Of a stretch of 64,000 bases of DNA, positions 8,687-16,845 are shown piece by piece. A model generated the notes under the pieces. It saw only the letters and a program-made list of their open reading frames with translations. It ran no database searches and was not told the DNA's origin. A program made the position numbers and the translations under genes. Source of the DNA: Planctomycetota bacterium. GTDB taxonomy: Bacteria; Planctomycetota; Phycisphaerae; Sedimentisphaerales; Anaerobacaceae. Position 1 is the first letter of the stretch. The number at the start of each line of letters is the position of its first letter. The stretch lies in contig VRUG01000004.1 in NCBI GenBank assembly GCA_019456255.1, forward strand, positions 1 to 64,000. Direction: 5' to 3'.

Positions 8687-9757
8687 ATGAAAACTGTATT
8701 GTTTTGCATTCTGTTTCTTTTTTTTGCCGTAGCTTGCCCGTCTTCGGCTCCCGCCGATTATACAGGAACCCTTATCGACGCCACCTTTGACGGAGATATA
8801 AACCGGGTTCGGTCTCTTCTGGCCGGCGGTGCCGATGTGAACATAAAAGATAAAACCTTCAGCATTACAGCTCTGATGGTAGCAGCAGAAGAAGGCCATA
8901 CGGAAGTAGTCAAGCTTCTTCTGGAAAGCGGTGCCGATGTGAATATAAAAGAGAAAACCGACAGTGAGACGGCTTTGTATATGGCGGCTCAGCAGGGTCA
9001 TACGGATATTGTCAAGCTGCTGCTGGAAAGCGGTGCCGATGTGAACATAAAAGATAAAACCAACGGCGTGACGGCTTTGATAATGGCGGCTCAGTGGGGG
9101 TATACGGATATTGTCAAGCTATTGCTCGAAAGCAAAGCTGATGTGAATATACAACGTAAAACCGACGGCAGGACGGCTTTGTGGATGGCGGCTCAGAATG
9201 GTCATTTGGAGATTGTCAAGCTGTTACTGGAAAGCGGTGTCGATGTAAACGCTGAACACACCGAAGGCATGACGGCTTTGTTGGTGGCGACTAATGCTGG
9301 TCATACGGATATTGTCAAGCTGCTGCTGGAAAGAGGCGCCGACGTGAACGCAGAACACACCAGCGGCGCGACGGCTTTGTGGATAGCGGCTGAGGAGGGT
9401 CATACGGATATTGTCAAGCTGCTGCTGGAAAGAGGCGCCGACGTGAACGTTGGACACACCGACGGCAGGACGGCTTTGTATGTGGCGGCTCAGAATGGTC
9501 ATACGGATATTGTCAAGCTATTGCTCGAAAGCAAAGCTGATGTGAATATACAACGTAAAACCGACGGCGCGACGGCTTTGATTATAGCAGCTCAGAAACG
9601 TTATTTGCCGATTGTCAAGGCCCTAGTGGAGGCTGGGGCAGATGTAAATGCAAAGGCACATGCCGGTGGCAAGAATTATACACCGTTGAGCATCGCCAAA
9701 CAGGTGGGTCATACACAGATAATCAAGCTCTTAAAAGAATATGGTGCTAAAGATTAA
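8687..9757 (+). CDS. Exported ankyrin-repeat protein
   Basis: The 356-residue product has a signal peptide (about 1-23, ending APA) and nine to ten ankyrin repeats filling the rest, each with the G-A-D-V-N ... TAL ... AA..GHTDIVKLLLE pattern. Repeats 1-4 and 8 carry 34 residues (NIKDKT or NIQRKT insert), and repeats 5-7 carry 33 (NAEHT type). Ankyrin arrays mediate protein binding, and export puts this one in the periplasm or outside. The repeats are very similar at DNA level, and a stretch of about 50 bases starting near 9120 recurs almost exactly about 399 bp downstream. This points to recent internal duplication or gene conversion. The start follows a GGAGG site. It converges with the recombinase gene. 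Confidence 0.9.
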   Translation: MKTVLFCILFLFFAVACPSSAPADYTGTLIDATFDGDINRVRSLLAGGADVNIKDKTFSITALMVAAEEGHTEVVKLLLESGADVNIKEKTDSETALYMAAQQGHTDIVKLLLESGADVNIKDKTNGVTALIMAAQWGYTDIVKLLLESKADVNIQRKTDGRTALWMAAQNGHLEIVKLLLESGVDVNAEHTEGMTALLVATNAGHTDIVKLLLERGADVNAEHTSGATALWIAAEEGHTDIVKLLLERGADVNVGHTDGRTALYVAAQNGHTDIVKLLLESKADVNIQRKTDGATALIIAAQKRYLPIVKALVEAGADVNAKAHAGGKNYTPLSIAKQVGHTQIIKLLKEYGAKD

Positions 9758-9790
9758 CGCTCTGTAACCTGTGATCTGCAAGGTCTAAAT

Positions 9791-10729
9791 TTATTTTCTG
9801 GGATGAAACTGCTTGTGGATTTTTCGGAGTCTCTCGTGGTCAACGTGAGTGTAAATCTGTGTGGTGGTGATATCTACATGGCCTAACATTTCCTGAATGC
9901 TTCGCAGGTCGGCGCCGCCTGCGAGAAGGTGAGTCGCAAAACAATGCCTTAGCGTATGGACGGTAAGGTTTTTCGGCATGCCGGCGCGGGCAGCGTATTT
10001 TTTGACAAGCCTCCATATTTCGATTCTGCCCATTGCTTTGCCGGTTCTGCTAAGCAGCAGCCAATCCTGGCTAAACGGCTTAGATAAATCGGGGCGAAGA
10101 CCACTCAAATATTGTCTCGTCGCTGCTATTGATACCTTGCCCAGCGGTATGATTCGCTCGCGATTGCCCTTGCCGGTGCAGCGGACATATCCAATATCGA
10201 GATTCAGATTGTTTATCTTGAGGTTCGCCAGTTCGGAGGCCCGCATTCCCGTGGCGTAAAGCAATTCGAGTATGGCCTTATCGCGAAGATAGTAAGGCTC
10301 GGCTTCGTTTGGTGCGTTTAATAATTTAATCATCTGCTGTTTAGAGCAGACCGCAGGGAGCTTTTGCCATACTTTAGGCGGTTCGAGAACCGAGGTGAAA
10401 TCCTCCTCGATAATTCCGTTGAGCTTTGCATAGCGCAGGAACATCCGTATCGAAACCAGTGCCCGCTTGATCGAACTCTCATCGAAGCTGGACCTTGAAA
10501 GCCCCTGTTGATACTTTTGGATGAGGATGGGGGTTAGCTCTTCGACGCTTTTGATGCTGCGGGTTTGGCAGTGCTCGGCGAAACTTTTCAGGTCCCTGCC
10601 ATAACTAAGGATGGTATTATTTGATAGGCCAGCTTCGACGCGCATGTAATCCATAAATCCCTTAATGGTTTTACCCATGGGAAGATTCAGGAGTTTTTCG
10701 TTAATAGATTTGGTTTGCGCAACCGACAT
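9791..10729 (-). CDS. Tyrosine recombinase XerC/XerD family
   Basis: This 312-residue protein has the usual two-part layout: an N-terminal SAM-like DNA-binding core (about 20-105) and a C-terminal catalytic domain. The catalytic residues are all visible: Arg163 (GMRASEL), Lys187 (TGKGNR), His258 and Arg261 (HTLRH), His284 (LGH) and nucleophile Tyr293 (IYTH). The length matches XerC/XerD (about 300), which resolve chromosome dimers at dif with FtsK. Whether this is XerC, XerD or an integron- or phage-type relative cannot be decided here. No att site, cassette array or dif-like site is apparent nearby. The start follows AGGAACC. Confidence 0.93.
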   Translation of the reverse strand: MSVAQTKSINEKLLNLPMGKTIKGFMDYMRVEAGLSNNTILSYGRDLKSFAEHCQTRSIKSVEELTPILIQKYQQGLSRSSFDESSIKRALVSIRMFLRYAKLNGIIEEDFTSVLEPPKVWQKLPAVCSKQQMIKLLNAPNEAEPYYLRDKAILELLYATGMRASELANLKINNLNLDIGYVRCTGKGNRERIIPLGKVSIAATRQYLSGLRPDLSKPFSQDWLLLSRTGKAMGRIEIWRLVKKYAARAGMPKNLTVHTLRHCFATHLLAGGADLRSIQEMLGHVDITTTQIYTHVDHERLRKIHKQFHPRK

Positions 10730-11017
10730 CCAGGGTTCCTAAATGAATGATATTAAGAGCCTATAACAAAATGACTCTGTATTCAAGCGGCTTATTTTCC
10801 GTCCGGACAGCGTCAGGCTGCATCGACAATGCTTCAACATTAGCTGCTTGGCCTTCCTTGCCGGGCGAAAAAACGCTCGCTTTCGGTACAACAATTCATT
10901 TTGTTAGAGACTCTAAGCTTATATCCCAATATCGGCTGACAATTCATCTAAGCTTGAATCGACAGGAGAATACCAAAAAAAATATTTTAACATAGATTTC
11001 ATTGCGGGGGTTTAGGA

Positions 11018-11047
11018 TTGACAATTTACTATTTTTAGGTGTAGAAT
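11018..11047 (+). promoter_or_regulatory. Sigma70-type promoter for ORF6N gene
   Basis: TTGACA (11018-11023), an 18-bp spacer and TAGAAT (11042-11047) lie about 37 bp upstream of the ORF6N start codon. It is one of the best consensus matches in the window. The rest of the 354-bp gap (10730-11083) shows no gene; a short open frame at 10747-10995 has no ribosome site or recognisable product. Confidence 0.65.
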
Positions 11048-11083
11048 GTTTATGTGAAAAAATAAAAAGGGGAAGATATAGAT

Positions 11084-11638
11084 ATGGCAAAGTCATCTGA
11101 AATTATTCCAGTTGAGCGTATACAAAAATGTATCCTTTTGATACGAAACCATAAGGTAATTTTGGACAGGGACATGGCAGCACTTTATGGAGTTGAAACA
11201 AGAGACTTAAACAAAGCTGTAACCCGAAATATTGAGCGATTTCCCAAAGATTTCATGTTTCGACTCAATAAGAGAGAATTTGAAAACTTGAAGTTCCATT
11301 TTGGAACATCAAGTTGGGGCGGAACTCGTAAACTGCCGCGTGCTTTTACCGAGCAGGGAGTCGCAATGCTATCGAGCGTATTGAGGAGCGAGCGGGCTGT
11401 TGCGGTAAATATCGCTATTATGCGTACTTTCGTAAAACTAAGAGAGATATTAGGCTCTAACGAACTATTAAGACATAAGATTGAGTCGATGGAACGCAAG
11501 TATGATAAACAATTCAAAGTTGTCTTTGAAGTCCTTGGTGAGATGCTGGCTGAGCCGGAAAAGCCTGAAGAACCGTTTGGATTCCATGCCAGGAAAATCT
11601 CTAAAAAGAAAGCCAGCAGGAAGAAAACGAAAAAGTAA
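11084..11638 (+). CDS. ORF6N domain-containing protein
   Basis: This 184-residue protein carries the ORF6N DNA-binding domain in residues 8-95. The segment IQKCILLIRNHKVILDRDMA is followed by LYGVETRDLNKAVTRN, then FPKDFMFRLNKREFENL and the RAFTEQGVAMLSSVL motif. ORF6N domains occur in phage antirepressors and in many bacterial chromosomal genes of unknown role. The C-terminus (residues 120-184) is a coiled helix and a lysine-rich tail. It is a single gene with its own strong promoter and a GGGGAAG ribosome site. No other phage genes are nearby. A hairpin element begins five bases after the stop. Confidence 0.92.
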   Translation: MAKSSEIIPVERIQKCILLIRNHKVILDRDMAALYGVETRDLNKAVTRNIERFPKDFMFRLNKREFENLKFHFGTSSWGGTRKLPRAFTEQGVAMLSSVLRSERAVAVNIAIMRTFVKLREILGSNELLRHKIESMERKYDKQFKVVFEVLGEMLAEPEKPEEPFGFHARKISKKKASRKKTKK

Positions 11639-11642
11639 AAAA

Positions 11643-11704
11643 GGGACGACGCCCCCCAAAGTATCTTTCCTTGGTTCGTCGTCCCTAAAGGAGGAGGAGA
11701 GAAA
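11643..11704 (+). ncRNA. Structured hairpin element, copy 1
   Basis: A perfect 9-bp stem GGGACGACG (11643-11651) / CGTCGTCCC (11677-11685) encloses a 25-base loop that starts with CCCCCC and contains a nested AAAG...CTTT hairpin. It is followed by the purine run AAAGGAGGAGGAGAGAAAG. A second element with the same layout is at 29328-29376. Both sit 5-30 bases after a plus-strand stop codon. It lacks the T-run of an ordinary terminator, and the loop C-run could pair with the downstream GGAGG. It may be a small RNA, a 3' processing signal or a leader; the function is unknown. Confidence 0.45.
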
Positions 11705-11873
11705 GTTTAATTTTCTAAGAGCTTTACGCGGGCATGGGCAGGTAAGTTCATATCTATCAGGGTTTTTTTGAAAATTTGTCTAATCGCGGTTTACGGGGTT
11801 ATTTGCCCCTTGCCGAAGTCGGGCAACGGCGATATAATCGGCGATATCCTTATTATTGAAACGGACAAGAAAA

Positions 11874-12464
11874 ATGAAAAGACGCTTACTATTTGTCATA
11901 ACCTGTATGGTCGGCCTTGCGGCTATGGGATGCGAAAAACACATGCGGGCAGAAGCAGAGATGCTAAAGCCGGGCCCTGATACCGTTTCGCAGATTTGCC
12001 TGGGGTCAATCGATAAAGCTGCTGCTATGGATACAGCAGAAGATGTCGTGGTAAGGTTAAACTTTCCCGTGCACAAACTTGATGTTGAGACCGGCTACCT
12101 GCTCACAAAACCTCTAAGAGCGGGTCAGGGTTTTGAGTTCTGGAGAAAGGACAACGTTGGGAAATTCAATAAAACCGAAGCTAATCTGCATTCGATTAGA
12201 CGAACCGTTGAAATAAACATTACCGAGGAATCCGGGCAGCTGTGTATCAACTGCAATGTCAACGTCCAAAGGCTAAGCCTGTCAGATTATAGAGAGACCG
12301 TAAGAACCGCAAAGTACGACAGATACTCCGAGGGCGAGGTCGATTTCGGTATGCAGAAGCTTGAACTGTCAGCTGAATATCAAACATGGATCGACCTTGG
12401 AAATGACGACAGACTTACAACTGTTATCCTGAAAAAAATCGAAGAACAACTGACTAAGAAATAA
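11874..12464 (+). CDS. Lipoprotein of unknown function
   Basis: I choose the ATG at 11874 (MKRRLLFVITCM) over a TTG at 11856; it gives 196 residues. The N-terminus is a lipoprotein signal with acceptor Cys20 in the segment AAMGCEKH. The mature part is soluble, with alternating strands and helices. No family is recognisable. It is followed by galE after 16 bp on the same strand and may share its transcript. It sits downstream of the hairpin element at 11643, which would lie in its 5' leader if transcription starts there. Confidence 0.75.
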   Translation: MKRRLLFVITCMVGLAAMGCEKHMRAEAEMLKPGPDTVSQICLGSIDKAAAMDTAEDVVVRLNFPVHKLDVETGYLLTKPLRAGQGFEFWRKDNVGKFNKTEANLHSIRRTVEINITEESGQLCINCNVNVQRLSLSDYRETVRTAKYDRYSEGEVDFGMQKLELSAEYQTWIDLGNDDRLTTVILKKIEEQLTKK

Positions 12465-12480
12465 AAAGGCAGCGAAAGTT

Positions 12481-13464
12481 ATGAATATATTGGTTTGTGG
12501 TGGAGCAGGGTATATCGGCAGTAACATGACAGCGGTACTCGCTGGTCAAGGTCATAATCCAATAGTTTATGACAACCTAAGCAAGGGTCATAAATCGGCG
12601 GTTAGAAACGCGAAGTTTATTCATGGCGATTTGGCGGATTTTGACCTGCTCGTAAAAACCCTGACAGAAAACGAAATCGAAGCGGTAATGCACTTCGCAG
12701 CGTTCATTGAGGTAGCCGAGTCTGTAAAGGAACCTGAAAGATATCATCAAAATAATGTGTGCAATACTCAGAATCTGCTAAACGCAATGGAAAAAGCCGG
12801 CGTCGGCAAATTCGTATTCTCGAGTACCGCAGCGGTTTACGGTGAGCCCGAAGAAATACCCATCACGGAAAACTGCCCGAGAAAGCCGATAAATCCTTAC
12901 GGTCAGACAAAGCTTGACGTCGAAAAAATATGTCACGGCCTGGCAAAAGCAGGCAAGCTCCGTTACGCAGCTCTTCGATACTTCAACGCCTGCGGTGCGG
13001 GCAGCGATGGGACGCTTGGCGAACATCACAATCCCGAATCGCATCTGATTCCGCTTGTGATAGCAGCTGCTATGGGTAAACGTGAGGATATTAAAATCTT
13101 CGGTACCGATTATGAAACGCCTGACGGCACCTGCGTTCGCGATTATATTCATATCGAAGATTTGTGCTCGGCGCATCTTCTGGCACTTGATAAACTAAGT
13201 GACAGCAGCGAACTTGTATTTAATCTCGGTAATGGTCAGGGCTATTCGGTGAGGGAAGTTATCGAGACGGTTAAAAAAGTTTCGGGCAGAGATTTTAAGG
13301 TCACAGAAACCGAGCGCCGTCCGGGTGACCCGCCTGTACTTACCGCAGATGCGACAAAAGCGCTCAATGAGCTTGGCTGGAAAACAAAATTTCCGGAGCT
13401 TGAAAAAATTGTCGAGACTGCTTGGAAATGGCACAGTGAAAATCCAGATGGTTATCCCGATTAA
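12481..13464 (+). CDS. galE: UDP-glucose 4-epimerase
   Basis: This 327-residue short-chain dehydrogenase interconverts UDP-glucose and UDP-galactose with bound NAD. The NAD-binding motif GGAGYIGSN is at residues 7-15. The catalytic SST (114-116) and the Tyr140-x3-Lys144 pair (YGQTK) are present, as are NPYGQTK and the C-terminal epimerase features RRPGDPP and ALRYFNACGA. Length and motifs are those of GalE rather than RmlB or GMD, though a UDP-N-acetyl-sugar epimerase activity cannot be excluded. It is followed by a ROK glucokinase after 24 bp, and the pair probably forms an operon for sugar activation. Confidence 0.93.
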   Translation: MNILVCGGAGYIGSNMTAVLAGQGHNPIVYDNLSKGHKSAVRNAKFIHGDLADFDLLVKTLTENEIEAVMHFAAFIEVAESVKEPERYHQNNVCNTQNLLNAMEKAGVGKFVFSSTAAVYGEPEEIPITENCPRKPINPYGQTKLDVEKICHGLAKAGKLRYAALRYFNACGAGSDGTLGEHHNPESHLIPLVIAAAMGKREDIKIFGTDYETPDGTCVRDYIHIEDLCSAHLLALDKLSDSSELVFNLGNGQGYSVREVIETVKKVSGRDFKVTETERRPGDPPVLTADATKALNELGWKTKFPELEKIVETAWKWHSENPDGYPD

Positions 13465-13488
13465 CGATTAACATATTGGAGCAAAACT

Positions 13489-14457
13489 ATGAGTGATGTT
13501 TTTATTGGTATTGATGTCGGCGGGACGTTTGTGAAAATCGGATGTTTTGATTCTAAGATGAATCTTGTAAGCAAAACCTCTATCCCGACAAATGCCGACA
13601 TGGGCCCTGATGCGGTCCTTGACGCGATAGCTGAAACTATCGAAAAACTTGTGACCGATTCTGACTACAGCAAAGACGACATCGCGTCGCTTGGTATCGG
13701 AACGCCCGGGCCGGCAAAATACCGGGAAGGAATCATCGTACGCTCGACCAATATGCCGAAATTTACAAATGTCCATATCACAAAAGAACTATCTGAAAGA
13801 TTCGGCAAGCCGGTAGCATTTGAAAATGACGGCAACGTCGCGTGCTGGGGCGAACACGCCTGCGGTGCGGGCAAAGGCGTTGATGACATGGTCTTTTTCA
13901 CACTCGGAACCGGTATAGGCGGTGCCATCGTCAATCAGGGCAAACTTCTTCAAGGCTGCGCCGATAACGCGACCGAACTTGGGCACATGATAATCTATCC
14001 CGATGGTCGTCAGTGCAATTGCGGCCAGAAGGGATGCGTCGAAGCTTATGCTTCTGCCTCATGGACCGCTGTCCGCGCAACCGAAGCAGTAGAAGCCGGA
14101 GCCTCATCGTCGCTGAAAAAAGTGCTCGATGAAAAAGGTCGAATCTCCTGCAAGGATGTCTTTGAACATTTGAAAACCGGCGACGCACTTGCAAAAAAGA
14201 TTACCGATGAAACCGCGAAGGCCCTGGCGATTATGTGTATAAACATGCTGCACGCAACAGAACCGAAACGAATCGTCTTTGCCGGCGGGATGATCGCTGC
14301 CGGTGACATTCTATTAAACAGAATCAAGGAATACTTCGACGAGATGATATGGAACCTAAAGAAAGAGACCGTCGAAATATGTTTTGCGACTTTAGGCGAG
14401 GATGCAGGCATCATCGGCGCCGCTGACCTGGGAAGATTGCTGGTACAGGAAAAGTAA
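13489..14457 (+). CDS. ROK family sugar kinase (glucokinase)
   Basis: The 322-residue protein has the ATP-binding motif GIDVGGTFVKIG (7-18), the catalytic Asp114 in FENDGN, a glycine-rich GTGIGG (140-145) and the ROK zinc site. The zinc site is His166 plus Cys176, Cys178 and Cys183 in CNCGQKGCVE. Proteins of this form phosphorylate glucose or a related hexose or N-acetyl sugar with ATP in the cytoplasm. The link to galE suggests glucose, consistent with a polyphosphate/ATP glucokinase, but specificity is not determined by the sequence. The start follows GGAG. It converges with larE, the stops being 6 bp apart. Confidence 0.92.
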   Translation: MSDVFIGIDVGGTFVKIGCFDSKMNLVSKTSIPTNADMGPDAVLDAIAETIEKLVTDSDYSKDDIASLGIGTPGPAKYREGIIVRSTNMPKFTNVHITKELSERFGKPVAFENDGNVACWGEHACGAGKGVDDMVFFTLGTGIGGAIVNQGKLLQGCADNATELGHMIIYPDGRQCNCGQKGCVEAYASASWTAVRATEAVEAGASSSLKKVLDEKGRISCKDVFEHLKTGDALAKKITDETAKALAIMCINMLHATEPKRIVFAGGMIAAGDILLNRIKEYFDEMIWNLKKETVEICFATLGEDAGIIGAADLGRLLVQEK

Positions 14458-14463
14458 GGCCGC

Positions 14464-15303
14464 TTAAAGGCTTTTTTGTTTTTCTTCTTCGGTTAGTGAT
14501 TCATTCAACGAACCACTACGAAAGCCCTGCAAGTCGACCGCGACATATTTAAAGCCAAGTGACTTTAATTTTTCGACTATCAAAGTTTTTTCAGGTTCAG
14601 TTGTCACTTTCTCTAAGTCGCCGGGCAGGACTTCTATTCTGGCCATCTCGTTATGATGACGTACCCGAAATTCTACAAACCCTAGAGACCGCAGGTAATC
14701 TTCTGCCTGTTCGATTTGGCTTAGTCTTTCTTCTGTCACCTCCAGGCCATAACTTATTCGCGACGCAAGGCAAGGAGACGCGGGAACGTCAGCGGTGGGT
14801 AATTTCAGTTCGCGGCTAAGAGCCCTGATGTCATCTTTAGTAAGTTCGGCGTCCATTAATGGACATTTTACTTCAAAGACACTCGCTGCCCGATTGCCGG
14901 GACGAAAATCATCTTTATCGTCGAAGTTACTGCCGCAAAGAACAAAATCAAATCCCTTTTCTTTGGCTATGTCAGCCAATACCGAATACAGATGAGATTT
15001 GCAATGAAAACAGCGGTCAGCTTTATTGGCTAAATACGCATTGTCACTTAACTCATCAATTTCGACCTGCTGCACATTAGCTTCGATTATTTTCGCACAT
15101 TCTATCGCTTGAGCGTATTGACTTTTAGCAAGTGATGCGCTTATGCCGATACAGGCAAGTACATTGCCGGCGCCTAAAGTATCAACGCAGACTTTTAGAA
15201 GAAATGTACTGTCCACCCCGCCGGAATAGGCAACGATGACCTTGCCGAACTTTTCCAGTGAACTTCTAAGTGAGTTATATTTTTGTTCTAACGTTTTATC
15301 CAT
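14464..15303 (-). CDS. larE: LarE-type sulfur transferase
   Basis: The 279-residue protein has a PP-loop ATP pyrophosphatase motif SGGVDS (27-32), the RCFHCKSHLY segment (98-107) and the SPCLASR motif with Cys178. From memory, Cys178 aligns with the cysteine that donates its sulfur in the Lactiplantibacillus enzyme. LarE adds sulfur to the pyridinium dicarboxylate precursor of the nickel-pincer nucleotide of lactate racemase-type enzymes. I start it at the ATG at 15303, which overlaps the stop of the upstream gene by one base (TGATG), rather than at a TTG one codon earlier. No LarA, LarB or LarC is in the window. A relative acting in another thiolation pathway remains possible. Confidence 0.88.
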   Translation of the reverse strand: MDKTLEQKYNSLRSSLEKFGKVIVAYSGGVDSTFLLKVCVDTLGAGNVLACIGISASLAKSQYAQAIECAKIIEANVQQVEIDELSDNAYLANKADRCFHCKSHLYSVLADIAKEKGFDFVLCGSNFDDKDDFRPGNRAASVFEVKCPLMDAELTKDDIRALSRELKLPTADVPASPCLASRISYGLEVTEERLSQIEQAEDYLRSLGFVEFRVRHHNEMARIEVLPGDLEKVTTEPEKTLIVEKLKSLGFKYVAVDLQGFRSGSLNESLTEEEKQKSL

Positions 15304-15734
15304 CAAAGTATCTCTTTTAAAATTTGGGCAGATGTTTTAACAAAGTCCGGGCAGAGCTGTTTGAATAAATCTTTCTCTTTCGCTTCTCTTAAACCATCTT
15401 CGGTAGCTATATTACATCCCAAAAGAGCGGTGCATCCGATGTATTTATGTTTGGCTTTGAACTTTCCTGTAAATTCGGCCATGAGCTTATACGTTTTTAC
15501 TTTGGCTTCGGTATCATCGGCTTTGGTTCTGCCATGTTTTAATCCGATGACCATGAACGCTCCGGTTATTACGCCGCAGGTTTTGTTTAGGTGCATGCCG
15601 CCGCCGAACCCGCTGCTGATCTTATAAGCTGTTTCAACGTCCAAACCAAACTGCTCACAAAACGCGCCCAGCACAGCTTGGGAACACGCAAATCCCTGCC
15701 CGTAAATTTCGACAGCTTTTTCAACTTCACTCAT
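15303..15734 (-). CDS. C_GCAxxG_C_C family redox protein
   Basis: This 143-residue protein matches the C_GCAxxG_C_C family: Cys17 in FACSQAVL, the glycine-rich stretch GFGGGMHLNKTCGVITGA around residues 42-59, then the spaced cysteines in GCTALLGC and a final LCPDFV. The family is linked with redox or metal chemistry and often lies beside oxidoreductases, but has no settled function. It is translationally coupled to larE (one-base overlap). That coupling suggests it either serves or uses the same sulfur/nickel chemistry; this link is inference. Confidence 0.87.
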   Translation of the reverse strand: MSEVEKAVEIYGQGFACSQAVLGAFCEQFGLDVETAYKISSGFGGGMHLNKTCGVITGAFMVIGLKHGRTKADDTEAKVKTYKLMAEFTGKFKAKHKYIGCTALLGCNIATEDGLREAKEKDLFKQLCPDFVKTSAQILKEIL

Positions 15735-15771
15735 TTGGCACCTCTTATTGTGTTAATGGAAATGTATTTAC

Positions 15772-15843
15772 AGCCGATGGTGGGAGTCGGACCCACAACC
15801 TCAGCTTTACGAAAGCTGCGCTCTTCCATTGAGCTACATCGGC
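15772..15843 (-). tRNA. tRNA-Thr (anticodon CGT)
   Basis: The reverse strand folds into a complete cloverleaf: acceptor GCCGATG / CATCGGC, D arm GCTC...GAGC, anticodon stem CAGCT / AGCTG with loop TTCGTAA (anticodon CGT, reading ACG), and T arm GTGGG TCCGACT CCCAC. The discriminator is T and CCA is not encoded. Confidence 0.95.
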
Positions 15844-15980
15844 AAGAGTGTCAATATTACAGAATTCACTTGCTTTTGTAAAGCTTATCTATAAACTTGC
15901 AGCTACCGTTTGGCCCGTTTTTCGCGATTATCCAAGTGGCCGGCCGGTCCAATTTTCAATAAAAGGATTGAGGTATCCGC

Positions 15981-16631
15981 ATGAAAAAGGCATTACTGGT
16001 TTGGGGAGGCTGGGACGGACACGAGCCTAAGGAGTCCATCGAGGCCGCCGCTGAGATGCTAAAGACCGAAGGGTTCGAGACTAAAATCACCGATACCCTT
16101 GAGAGCTACCTGGATTCGGAGAATCTAAATTCGCTGGACCTTATCGTTCAGTCATGGACGATGGGCGAGATTAGCGATGAGCAGGTAGGCGGTTTATTAG
16201 CTGCGATAAAAAATGGTGTCGGCTTTGCGGGATGGCACGGAGGAACGGGCGATTCCTTTAGAAACAGTTTTGAATTTCAATTCATGGTCGGCGGTCAATT
16301 CGTCGCGCATCCCGGCAACATGATCGATTTCGATGTCAATATCACAAAACCCGATGACCCCATTGTCGCTGGCATCGAAGATTTCAAAATAAATTCCGAG
16401 CAATATTATATGCATGTCGACCCGGGCAATGAAGTTTTGGCGACGACAACTTTTAGCGGCAAGCACGACAGTATCGACTGGATAAAAGGAACCGCTATGC
16501 CGGTCATCTGGAAAAGGAACTACGGTAAAGGAAAAGTCTTTTACTGTTCGCTGGGTCATGTCGCAAAAGAATTAGAAATACCGCAACTACGGGAAATAAT
16601 AAAAAGAGGAATGCTTTGGGCAAGTAAATAA
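15981..16631 (+). CDS. ThuA domain protein
   Basis: This 216-residue protein has the ThuA-like class I glutamine amidotransferase fold. It starts with LLVWGGWDGHEPKE, and the mid-protein motif GWHGGTGDSFRNS is followed by GGQFVAHPGN. Later come EQYYMHVDP and a closing KGKVFYCSLGH. ThuA-like proteins are common beside sugar dehydrogenases in Planctomycetota and have been tied to trehalose and keto-sugar use; the exact reaction is unsettled. There is no signal peptide, so it is cytoplasmic. It begins the set continued by the Gfo/Idh/MocA and TIM-barrel genes, though a 214-bp gap containing small inverted repeats separates it from them. Confidence 0.9.
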   Translation: MKKALLVWGGWDGHEPKESIEAAAEMLKTEGFETKITDTLESYLDSENLNSLDLIVQSWTMGEISDEQVGGLLAAIKNGVGFAGWHGGTGDSFRNSFEFQFMVGGQFVAHPGNMIDFDVNITKPDDPIVAGIEDFKINSEQYYMHVDPGNEVLATTTFSGKHDSIDWIKGTAMPVIWKRNYGKGKVFYCSLGHVAKELEIPQLREIIKRGMLWASK

Positions 16632-16679
16632 ATCAAACTGACCAATTTTGACAAACAGGTGAGTTTGATGAATGCAGAA

Positions 16680-16760
16680 TGTAGTCCTAAGGACTCCGCC
16701 GTAAGGCGTCCCTTACGGGACTTATGGAGAAACCGACTTCGTCGGAGGTGAGTTTGTGAA
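16680..16760. repeat. Cluster of short palindromes
   Basis: Between the ThuA and oxidoreductase genes lie nested inverted repeats: gtcctaaggac, gtaaggcgtcccttac, cccttacggga and ccgacttcgtcgg. Two near-direct copies of ggtgagttt flank them. No T-run follows, so they are not an evident terminator. Confidence 0.4.
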
Positions 16761-16845
16761 AACGGTCGATTTTACGCCGTCGCAGATAGCCTTTGACGCT
16801 GCTTTTGACAAAGACAACCGTTAACTTAATAAGGTAAGCAAAATT

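Noticed and set aside
9791-10729. Integron integrase or phage integrase with an att site.
   Set aside because: No attC-like array, no direct repeats next to a tRNA and no cassette genes are seen. Length and motifs fit XerC/XerD.
10747-10995. 82-codon frame upstream of the ORF6N gene.
   Set aside because: It has no ribosome site, no recognisable product and lies in an intergenic gap with an unrelated promoter.
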